Below, piece after piece: positions 48,931-58,706 of a DNA stretch of 64,000 nucleotides; the first letter of the stretch is position 1, and each line of letters opens with the position of its first letter. The stretch is taken from NCBI GenBank assembly GCA_963970005.1, contig CAXAMN010001192.1:114799-178798 (forward strand), in the 5' to 3' direction. Source of the DNA: Durusdinium trenchii (Eukaryota; Sar; Dinophyceae; Suessiales; Symbiodiniaceae). Made by a program: the position numbers and the translations under genes. A model generated the notes under the pieces. The model was given only the letters and a program-made list of their open reading frames with translations. It did not search any database and was not told the DNA's origin.

Positions 48931-50621
48931 CAGGATGAATGGATAACTTGGCAAATCTACTACACTCTCACTGCTCGCCCATTGCTGGCGCACGGGTTTG
49001 TGACCCAACAGTTTCATTGGCTTCGGAGTCAGTGGGTCAATAGGTGTCAAGACGGTCTTTGCCTATCCAGGAACAGTGGGTAACCGGTAACCTGCAAAAC
49101 ATTTTTGGGGGTTGGTTATGAATCGTCCAGCTGACGAGTATTGTCAATAGTTTTGATCGATTTGATGCAGAGGGACCTGTAAGGGATATGGCTTTCGCCC
49201 AGCCAAAGTCTGATTCCCATTTGTTTTCCAGCAGACAGTCTCCCATTCACCACGTTCACCATCTATAGGAAGCTGGATCTGGCGCAACACGACCTCTTTC
49301 CATCAGTGTCAGCTTTTGGCGGACGGCGCGAGTATCTTGCCAGCGGCGTGTAAGTACACGCGTGAGGACATCAACGAGTTGCGGTCCAGTTGCCAGGCGG
49401 CTGCGCAATACTGGTCCTGGTGGGTTTTTCCACTGGTTCGATCGAGTCCTGAAACGTGTCAAGTGGATGCGTATAGATGTTTTTTCAGAGTCCTTGTCAC
49501 CGTACGAATGTCGGTACGTGGAACCTTTTTTGGGAGGATTGGAGACACCCCACTCAACAATGAACAGCAGGTGGTGTTCATTGAGTTCGGTCAACCTTTC
49601 TTTTTATCTGGGATCTCTGGCATCGGGGGGGACAAGTTTCATCAACCAACGCCTCGCGGCATGGAAAGCCAGCAGCAAGCAGAGCTGGTGTGTTTAGATT
49701 GGTGATTCTTCCATCAGCAGTGGGAACAACTTGTTGAAGGAACAAACCGATTTCTACATGTTAAACGGACGACCTGGACCTTGAAGTATGACCTGGAGAG
49801 TGGTTTCAGCATATTCCAGCGAATGTCCTGTGATACTGGACCTTGATGATTGGGACCTGCAGTTATGTGCACCACACCAAACGCAAAACCAATCCCCGGA
49901 AAGACCATCACAAACTCAAACATCGGCAATGTCAAGTTTGAGAACATTCAAGTGTACCGGGAGTCAGAACACTCCAAGTCATGAAGGTGACCATCCTGAG
50001 TATGTACTCTGGTCTAACCCTGGAATTACACTCCCCGGACATATCACCATTTTCTGAATACCAAACAGGTTGTGCCATCCACTTCCACGACACTTCAGGG
50101 AATGTATCCTAAAAGAGAGTATGTTCACCTCAAAGAGCATGCTCAGGAGGCGTCTTTTTTGGTACGATTGAGTTCAGCCCGAACAAAGTGTCCCGTGAGG
50201 CGCTCCTGAAGGAAGTTCGGCCGGGCAGCCTAGATCAGCTGAAAGGGTGCGTGATATGAGGACCCAGAGGTTTGGGGTGTGGGGGAAGCACTGAGGATCC
50301 ACCTCTGATAGGGTGTTCGTAAAGAGCCATCACATTGCCAGGCGGCAGGTATTTTGTCACTATGGCCTCATGAGGCAGGAGGTGGGTCAAATGCCCTCCG
50401 TATACTAGTATCAAAGGCCAACTAATAATGACACTCCTCCAAACAGAGTCTCGCAGTCTGGACAAGCAGGATTTTCAGAACCCTTTTTGCAGCAGGGCTT
50501 GAATTAGTCGAGTCATCCAACAGGTCCTGATGTGACCACTCAATCCCAGGCAGGGCAGCTGGCAGAATACAAACTGTTTGTCCTTTTTATGACCAACAGA
50601 GGTTGAAGGACCCGAACTAGC

Positions 50622-50680
50622 CTATCCCAGTTCGGTACCCCATTATAAGGTCCTAGTTCAGGTCACTTAACCTCTCTTGG
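50622..50680. mobile_element. Partial copy of the 8,112-8,195 foldback family
   Basis: Ends in ggtcacttaacctctcttgg, identical to the right arm at 8,176-8,195. The preceding cctatcccagttcggtaccc matches the reverse complement of that element's loop. Confidence 0.65.
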
Positions 50681-50770
50681 TAGGGGGTGGTTTGAAACTT
50701 CCATCGAAATGAAGCGAGCGCGCTAGCTGATCACCCACGGGCTTGCATCAGAATCGCCACAGCACATATC

Positions 50771-51196
50771 GTGCAGCGAGCTGGCTCTTTGATGCTTGTG
50801 GTGTGGATTTACCCCATGACAATCACCTACCATGTGGAGCTTGTAGCGAAGCCGTACTACAGCAAGGAGGAGCTGCACCAGGAGCTCCGCTGTCGAATGG
50901 ATGGGCACTCAACTCTGGCAGTAACACGCCTCTTGGCGGGTGCAGAGAGCATCAAGCCAGGTGCGGCCCAGGGCCTCATGTCCTCCGCATCAAGGCAGGT
51001 GGCAGAGACCGTTTCGCTTACCCGTTATATGGCATTTGCGGACTTCCTCTGCCAGAACGTTCCGTCATTGGTCCTCGCATACAGGCCGCGAGACCCGTAC
51101 AATGAGGCTTCCTATCGGACAGGCAGCATGGCGTCGATCTACGTGGCGGCTGTCGGAATGTCGATGTCGCTAAGAGGTATTCTTCATCGGCGATGA
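50771..51196 (+). CDS. Possible exon/ORF of unknown function
   Basis: A 141-codon plus-strand frame with balanced composition, unlike the surrounding low-complexity frames. It includes KPYYSKEELHQELRCRMDGH, AVTRLLAGAESIKPGAAQGL and a hydrophobic C-terminal half (MAFADFLCQNVPSLVLAY, then MASIYVAAVGMSMSL). The last part could be membrane-associated. No family recognised and no neighbouring exon found; overlapping frames are also open, so this is tentative. Confidence 0.3.
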   Translation: MQRAGSLMLVVWIYPMTITYHVELVAKPYYSKEELHQELRCRMDGHSTLAVTRLLAGAESIKPGAAQGLMSSASRQVAETVSLTRYMAFADFLCQNVPSLVLAYRPRDPYNEASYRTGSMASIYVAAVGMSMSLRGILHRR

Positions 51197-51326
51197 TGAG
51201 GAGTCGGAGTGCCAGGCCATTCTGTTTTCCCTTTGCAGCCCTTTTCCTTGGACTTGGGTTTGTCGAGCAAACATGAGCTCGTTGATACAATGTTGTTGAG
51301 AACTAACGCCTCTGATCGGGTATTTG

Positions 51327-51341
51327 ACACACACACACACA
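51327..51341. repeat. (AC)n microsatellite
   Basis: About seven AC units. Confidence 0.85.
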
Positions 51342-51726
51342 TGGATTCCGTGATCGAGGCTTAAGCCCGCTCGGGCCAAGGTGACTTTCTTTTTTGATGG
51401 GGGTCCAGACATTTTCTCAACCTTCTCAAGCCCCTAACTACACTAGCCAGGCCATCCGGGTTTGCTTTAACTATTTTTGCTCTACCTCAGCTAGGCACTG
51501 CTGAGCTCGGCATATTTTAGGAGGAAAAACTGACAGCGGGCCGCTACAGTCAGAGGATGCTAGTTCTCCCAAGTCTTCGAGTGCAACTGGTGGAAACTAG
51601 GGGCCCGTATAGTTTGCTATAGAGGAAGTTCTGGGAATCTGGTCTCCCCGCAATCGTGGCGAGAGCTACAGTAGACCCTCCTATATAGACTGCAAATCAC
51701 ACTGTCAGGGACTGTGTGATATTTAA

Positions 51727-51800
51727 TGTTGAGTGTGTGATTTTGAGTGAGTGATGTTGAGAGGTGTGATGTTGAGAGTGTGATGTTGAGAGTGTGATGT
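51727..51800. repeat. Minisatellite, ~14-bp unit 'gtgtgatgttgaga'
   Basis: About five imperfect tandem units, followed by a GA-rich run (aggaggaggagg). Confidence 0.75.
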
Positions 51801-52265
51801 GGCGGGAGGGCAAGGAGGAGGAGGAGGCGGTGGGATGCAAGGTAGAAAATAAGAACCCCACAATAGAATGTGGGGACAAACAAACAGAAAACATCGAAAT
51901 GAAGGAACCATTTTTTCTGAAGAAGTCTGTGTTTAGTTTAACGATGTTCAATCGCGTGGAATTCCGGGCGAAGAACCCAGGATGGAGTTGCAGAAACTGG
52001 ATGCCAAGGAGCGCTTTCTGCCGAACTGGTCGACGTGGTTGCTTTTAAATGCCTGAAACCGTTGAGACCGCGAACGACCCCTGAAACAACCCGGAAACGA
52101 CAGGGAGCATGTGGGTCAAGGCCCACCAGAAGAACCAGCTAACCAGCTTCTTGGTTTCGGAAGAAGTCTGGAAAGAAACCCGGAAATTTGGGAACTGATC
52201 TATCATGACATGTGGGTTCCGAAGACATTCCTCGTGTTGATCGCCTTGTCCGACCCGGGACGAAC

Positions 52266-52376
52266 CCTATAGGGATCAATCATATACCTTCTCAGGTTCG
52301 GTACGACTGGACCACCCTGGCACCTACATAAGAGTGTTTCCAAGCACCTTGAACGGGGGTACTTGGATCCTTAGGG
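52266..52376. mobile_element. MITE copy, CCCTAGGG family, hybrid core
   Basis: From ccctatagggatcaatcata to ggtacttggatccttaggg, with gttcggtacgactggacca and ggcacctacataagagtgt inside, as at 48,451-48,580. It lies about 220 bp beyond the 3' end of gene E. Confidence 0.7.
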
Positions 52377-52597
52377 GAGTGGAGAATCCTCCTGCAGATT
52401 CAATCTACTAGGAATTTCTAGTGATTTAAGAAGTTTAGTAAATTTTAGTTGTTTTCATCGTTTGGGGAGGTTTCTAGGCGTTCTAGGCGATGTGGTTTGA
52501 AGCGATCGATGTTGCGTGATGTTGGTGTGATGTCCCACCCCTCCCATCTGCTGCGCTGCGCTCTTTGCCAACTTCTTTGCCAGCGACTGGTGCAATC

Positions 52598-54890
52598 CTA
52601 GCGCCGCTGGGCCGCAAAGGTTTTGTCAAGTAATCCTTTGTAAAGACCCAAGCAGCGTCGCATGGTCGCGACAGATGCTGCTCCTCCATGGGTGGCTCGG
52701 TGAACTCGGGACACCCGTCCTATGAAGTCTTCGTCGCTCCAACATCCACTCACCATCGGTGATACCCTGGATGTTGCAAGCTTTTCTGCGATTTCCCAAA
52801 ACATATGCAATTTGGGTCTCAATCGATATAGCTTCCATGACTTGGAATAGGATTGCGAGGCTAAGTGAGCGTAGGCATCCTGAGTTGGTGAGACTAAGTA
52901 TAGATCAACATCGAGCTGGAAGGTCGCAAGGGCAAGGGCTTAACAAAAGAAAGAACCTATAATGCAGGCATGGCTCGCAGAACTCAAAGGCTGCCCTTCT
53001 CGCAGTTGCAGAATCTGTGGAAGACAAAAAAGTACCACTTCCATTGAGGATGGTAAAGAACTTGTTCACTGTCCGAACTGCGTAAAGGGCCATCTCAAGC
53101 ATCTCACAATCGCATGACACCTGCAGAAGCCAAGTGAGCCAAGGTTTCAACTCACTGCCTCTAAAGCCGTATGGTAACTGGTGACTTGGCAACAAATTAG
53201 GCACCTGGTGGGTGAGAAAGTCTTCCAAAAAGCGGCAAACAACACCAGTATCATGACCTTTTCCAGCTAGGCTTGTGGGGAACGTACGTGGCCTTAGTTG
53301 TTGTAGATTGGATTGCGCGAAACATGTTGCGCAACACAAGTTCTTTCTACATCATGCAAATGAACATTAATTAGACAAGAGTCCCCTTCACGCCCATGGC
53401 TTTCTGGGTCCACACATCACACGCTGTGTAGCGCTTCTCTCTCTTGCACCATTGGATGAACGCAGTGTAAGCTGCATCGAGAAAGTGGTTCAACTTATCC
53501 CCAAAAGGACTCACAAACTTCTTTTTGTTGGCCAGCAGAACAATTGTCGATGAACAGAAATCAACACCAATGCCAATATGGAAGGTGTGCACAATGTCGG
53601 GCATGATGCGCATACATGAGTCTGCACCCGGCACTACCCAAAATGGGTGTCTGCGTTTGAATGGAGACCTTTCTGCAGGTCTTGGCAGTGCCTTCCACGA
53701 GGCGCCAGCTGAGAAGTCATACCACTCCTGGCACAGGCTAGTGGGGCTGGAGAGAGTTGGGCTTTTGAGGTGGTACTATGTGGTACTCAGATTGTGTTTG
53801 GTTGTTCTTTTTGAGGATCCAGACCTTTGCTTCGCACCAGTGACATAGCCTTTTGGAGGTGAAACCGGTGGCTAAGGCAAATGCCTTGGTTTCTGCAGAA
53901 ACTGACCGAAATACGGTGCACGCGCACAAGTTGGAAAACCCATATAAGGGCCCAGGGGCTTTTCGAATGTAGGGCCAATCACCTTTGCCCGCGATGAAGA
54001 TAAACTTGAATCGATGGCCTCCTTTGACCTGCGAAAAGGAATGCATGGTTGTCATACAGGCCCTTAGTCTAAACCTTCTTCCCGCCTCTATCCCTGTATA
54101 GTGGAGATCACGCATTTCATTGGCCCAGGCCCTGTTTAAGTCTTCAAGAGTTTGTTCTCCATTAAAAAAGCGACTCGTGATGCAGGAGTGCAAGATCCGG
54201 GAGCAAAATGAATGCCTCAGCTACCCATGGACGGCAATCTTAAACATATATATGTTCCCAAAATAGACATAATAATGGTCAGCTTCCTACTTTGTTTGGG
54301 ATCCTTTAAGTGGGATTGTAAAATCAACGCCCAGCAAAGAATTATGTGCAAGCAATGGGGCCCGCTTGTGTTGGTTTTGGCCAGGCCCTTCCATGACAGC
54401 ACCGGTTGCCATGCTTGTACCATAAATGGTTGTCGCCGAAGGCCACGGCCCTCGTCTCCGTGTATCATGTACGGTATAGCTGTCTCAAGATCAGTTCCAT
54501 CAGTGAAGACTGGATGATTCGGGTCACATTGTTGAAAGGTGCCCCAAAAAAAATCGCAAGAGTGAACGCCACTTGCTTTCTTGCTCCAGCATGTGCCCTC
54601 CAAGCAACACCTGGGGAAACTGTTCCATGAGAAGTGGAATCCAGCTCTTCATCGGAAGAACAGGCCACCAAACACGTTCGATTCTGACTTTCGGCTTTCG
54701 AAACCTGATGGTCGTTTGAACTACATCGATAGGAACTTGAAGTGATGCACCAGCTTTGTGGATTGCAACGGTCAGGTTCCTTGTCACATTGGTCTTGCTG
54801 TTGGCCGCCGATGCGATCTTGCAAAGAAGATCTCCAGTCCCTTGGCACAAGAGGGGGATGGCTGGGTTTGCTGAGACTGTATTTCACAAG
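52598..54890 (-). CDS. Gene E: intron-rich HGDEGRGL-family gene (homologue of gene B), with a T8 frameshift
   Basis: Read 5'->3' on the minus strand, exons recreate the landmarks of gene B. About 54,870-54,430: SKTNVTRNL, PQVLLGG, then MIHGDEGRGLRRQPF. About 54,195-53,930: a TSRFF block, then FIAGKGDWPYIRKA. About 53,880-53,830: SKRLCHWCEAK. About 53,630-53,370: MPDIVHTFHIGIGVDF and CKREKRYTACDVWTQKAMG. About 53,280-52,970: LAGKGHDTGVVCRFLEDF onwards. About 52,830-52,598: RPKLHMFWEIAEKL and EDFIGRVSRVHRATHGG, ending FAAQRR and a stop. Spacing and order match gene B throughout, so common descent is clear. The HGDEGRGL exon is reached only across a one-base frame change at an 8-T run (plus-strand A-run 54546-54553): one T fewer gives a frame matching gene B's FW-x-x-(Y/F) segment. 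This is either a real lesion or a homopolymer base-call error. Several introns lie where gene B has none. Function unknown; transposase-like is only a hypothesis. Confidence 0.7.
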
Positions 54891-55562
54891 CGCATCATAC
54901 TATATAGTACGTTTAATTATAGATAGAGCTACGTACATATTACTATATCTACGCCAAGGCGCTGTGGGAGCGATTTGCAAGCGCGATTTGAGCTGTCCTC
55001 GTAACTTTTTTGGCTGTCTCTGCCTTGGGTGAGCAGTTATCAATCACATGTTCCACATATATTCATATGAGTTTAGCTTTCCCGAAGTGAAACAAAGTTT
55101 TGTCAAGAAACTCCCGAGAAATAGCTTTCTAGAAGCTCCAAGGCATGGGTGTTGTCCAGCTCGGTTTGCTCTCTCTCGCCATCACATCCTCCAACGATAG
55201 CTAACTCAGGAAAAAGAGTTAACTCTCCTATAGCAAGAAAACCAGCATGCGCAGGATCAGCTTGAACATTTTGGCCCCGCCTCCAACCATAGAGTGCAAG
55301 GCAATCCGTGCATCACGACCTGGCAAGTCACACCCAAATTGCCTAACCTCGGTGTACCGCGGTGTACCGCGGTGTAGTTCTTGCAGTGCAGTGGGCTCCA
55401 AACACGATGCACATGCACAATTTTTGAGCAGCCCCGAGCATTATGTGTCAAATGGTGTGAGCCACTTCTCGGCCACTGGAATCCATATGCTAAGTTTCCA
55501 TATGGAGCGAGTTCGAAAACGAACTATAGCGAACCCCAAAAGCCAAATCCAGCTACTTACTT
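54891..55562. other. Spacer between genes D and E
   Basis: About 670 bp with (TA)-rich patches and no supportable exon. It could hold the 5' exon(s)/UTR of gene E and the 3' UTR of gene D. Confidence 0.5.
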
Positions 55563-58167
55563 CTAGGCCTTAGCCTTAGACTTAGACTTCCTCTTTGGAC
55601 GAACCTTATCCTTTGCTGCCGGGGCCGATTTGGCCTTTGCAGCAGCGGCTCCATTAGGAGCGGCTCCCTTGGCCTTGGAAGCAGCTTTCGCCTTGGGTGC
55701 CGGCTTCAAGGCCCTGCCCAGGAGCAATCAATGAACATATATTTAAACTTAAACTGAACAAACATCACCCACAAAGAGCCTTGCTCTTGACAAAAGGTTG
55801 TTGATTTTGATGTCCTTCCGCGTGCAATTGACAAAGATCTTCCGCAGATCCTCTCTTGAAGCTTCCTTAAAGCCACTTAATGGAATTTGAAAACTATATA
55901 AATGTGTTCAGTGTTATGCACATTTTTTCATGCAACCGTGAATCTGAAGGTTCAGCCATTTCGCAGCATTTGTTCTGAAAATCAACCAACTCATCGTACT
56001 GCAGTTGGTACTCTTCCTGTGTCTTCTTGAGCGAGTCAGCCATCCTGGGCCGTACAGCAGTGTGGACACGCAAATACGTGGCAGAAGGACAGGCTTATTA
56101 AGACCATGTGCAAGCTAGTGTCTCATGCGACCTTGTGGTGTTGTACGTGCTGATCTTCTCCTCGCCGTTCCAAATGTGACATAATCAAACCGTGCTAGGT
56201 GTGGTTACTGCGTGGCGTGGTTCCTCCATGAACAAAAACACCCAAAAAGCGAGAACCACTCCTGGAATTCTGCAACCTTGTCAATCTTGCGGCCCATTTG
56301 GTCGATGTAAGACGTGATGTAACCTCGCCCAAGACTCAGAAACAAAATCGAAAATATGTACGTGGCGCATCTCTTGTACTTTGATCAAGTTGATGTCAAT
56401 CTACATTGACGTATTCAAGACACTGAAGGGATCAGCATTTTGCTGAATCATTGGAAGCCCCTGCATTCGAGCGCTGTTGGCAGATTGCACAGACAAGCTT
56501 CCTCCGGTGTTGACCGCTGAAGCACCTCGCCTACAAACAGACACACACACACACCCTCTTTAAAGTATAGTGCTATTGCTTTCCACGACTAGTACTACAT
56601 GCTCTTGCGCAAAAAGACTTGCACACAAGCATCATGAGCTAGGTCAGTGGTTTGCTAAAAGGCCTGATCAGGCTATCGACATCCACGCCAGAAGTGTCCA
56701 ATAGATGACCTTCTGGATCATCAACCAGCATTTCTCCAGACCCCTCGGTCTCGTGCGAAGTTCTGTCGGTATGCGTGTAAGTGGCTTCAACTGGAATGCG
56801 CCACTCATCTGCACCATGAACTGGGTTCTTCTTTAACAGGTTTCTGCTCGCAGCCCACTCACGACTGTTCTGGATCATCTGCCTGGGTTGCACCCACTCA
56901 GAGCAAAACAATCGTATACATATTATAAAGTGTGCACATAAATACCACTGCAAAACATATATTAAGCTATGCGCTCGGTCCACCCGAGGCGTCCAAGAGA
57001 TACCTCTGTGTGCCACCCTCCCTGGAGCGTCTCTTCAACAGTTTTGGAATGAAGCGATTTGACCTTGAGCTCCATCTTGCCAAAGGTTCCCTCTCTACGC
57101 AAAATCTCTGCCAACTTCTGACCTTATGTGTGGAACAAGCTGCTTTGGGTGGTGTTGCATAGAGCGCAAATGGGTAAACACAATATAATTGGCAATCATG
57201 GGGCGTTTCTCAGGGTCCTTGAACATAGCACATGCTTCCTTGCTGGCACTAATCTCACCGTCTTTGTTGGGGGTGAAGTACCGGCGCAACCTGAAGTCAT
57301 GCGCACAGCAAGTGATATTCAAAGACAAACCATATGAAACATATCAACTCGATCGTCTTTATAGACTAGAAGCTTCCAATACGTACCATCCTTGTACATG
57401 TTCGGCGGGTCGGCATCGGCTCCAGCACGCGCTGGAGGAGGAGGTTTCGCAGGAGGGGCCGCAACAGCTGGTGAGATTGGGCGCAAAGAGGGAGGAGGAG
57501 GAGATAATCCCAAGCTCTTGGGAATGACCGGGGAAAAGGGTGACAGAGAGCGAGGCTGAGCGTCGGGCCACTCTTCTGATCTAGACTGAACAGTGGCAAC
57601 TGACGGTGATAGTATCAACGTCTTGGGCAACTGCCTCGTTCCCTGATATTGCTCACGTCTGGCTTGTGCATCTGGCGTCTCCGTGGTTGGAGGGGGTGGA
57701 GAGGGCATTCCAGGCGCAAACAATCCGGCAGCTTTGGGTTGCTGGAAAAGGTCACCTGAGACATGAACATATATGAAACAAAAAATTATCGAAGAACATC
57801 GTTTTCTATGAAAGTGAACTTCTTCAGGGCGTGACACCTGATCCCAATGATGGGTCCCCTCCACTCGCAAGTCCCAAACTCTGCTGAAGCTCCTTGATGG
57901 CAGTTTGTGCCGCCTGAGAACATATGCGAGTGGACAAGGCCAAATCTCTCCAAAACTAAATATATAATTACTTATAAACACATCTATGTGTATTGTTCTC
58001 TAGAAGACATGCTTACTGCACTCATCCATCCAGAAGGGCTAGTGAAGTCGAGTGACATGTATTTGAGCGTCAATGTCAAGACCACCCTGGTTGTTCAAGG
58101 CCTCAAGTCCCTGGTCCAAGGTATGGCACGAAGCCGCTTGCAACACAGTCGAGCCTGACATGTCACC
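55563..58167 (-). CDS. Gene D: spliced Pro-rich, coiled-coil protein with Lys/Ala-rich tail
   Basis: Unnamed family. Exon joins that keep frame with legitimate splice sites: 58167-58057 (111 nt; contains the likely start, MSGSTVLQAASCHTLDQG, ATG at 58161); 57913-57838 (QTAIKELQQSLGLASGG); 57755-57383 (Pro-rich: PSPPPPTTETPDAQ, RPISPAVAAPPAKPPPP, then MYKDG); 57290-57205 (TLRRYFTPNKDGEISASK, to KDPEKR); 57122-57004 (QKLAEILRREGTFGKMELKV). The 57205 donor is GC, the others GT. Further exons: about 56,910-56,640 (MIQNSREWAASRNLLKK, then acidic); about 56,530-56,410 (VNTGGSLSVQSANSARM); about 56,340-56,265 (GYITSYIDQMGRKIDKVAEF); about 56,043-55,935 (LKKTQEEYQLQYDELVDFQN, coiled-coil-like); about 55,890-55,776 (ASREDLRKIFVNCTRKDIK); and a final exon of about 55,717-55,563, a Lys/Ala-rich tail ending RPKRKSKSKAKA and a stop. 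The tail resembles histone-like or nuclear localisation tails. The cag|GGTGACATG at the presumed start, preceded by a T/C-rich tract, could be a spliced-leader acceptor (inference). Same position relative to a B/E gene as gene A. Confidence 0.65.
56540..56554. repeat. (AC)n microsatellite in a gene D intron
   Basis: About seven CA/AC units in an intron of the minus-strand gene. Confidence 0.85.
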
Positions 58168-58431
58168 CTGTACGCAACAGAAGTAAGTACGATCTGAGCC
58201 AACTTTCCCTGCACAGTAATGTGGCGGCGTGCACGAAAGCCCTCGAGACATGAAATGCATTCTGACACATTCAAACCAAACACCGCTGTACATAGGCATT
58301 TTTGGATGCCCAGGCCAAAGCTTCACGAAACAAATGGTTACACGTGCACAGCTGCTCGCTTCTTTACTTAGAGGCCCAGAAAAGATCTATATAATAGCTA
58401 TCTCAAACTACGAGGTTTACGAGATTTCCCG

Positions 58432-58492
58432 ATTTGCGGGCGTTTGCTGGTTTTTGCGGGCGTTTTGCGGGTTTTTGCGGGCGTTTTGCGGG
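58432..58492. repeat. G-rich tandem repeat, 21-bp unit
   Basis: About three units of tttttgcgggcgttttgcgg, in the roughly 540-bp spacer between the stop of gene C (58,707) and the start of gene D (58,161). Regular GGG triplets every ~10 bp on the plus strand make a G-quadruplex conceivable. It may fall in the 3' UTR of gene C. Confidence 0.8.
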
Positions 58493-58706
58493 TAATTCTG
58501 GTCGTTTTTTTTCTAATACTTCAAGTTCTGGTGATGGGCCATCATGGTCGAGCGAGAAAATGCTAATTAGCAATTTCATGGCTTCGAATTATGCTTCAAG
58601 CGTGTCTTCACACACTTCATTGATGCCAAAGGGGTCCGGATTCTTCACCTGGGAATGGCAGTGTGAAGGCAGAACATGTTCTTCACACATCATGCCGAAT
58701 GGGGTA

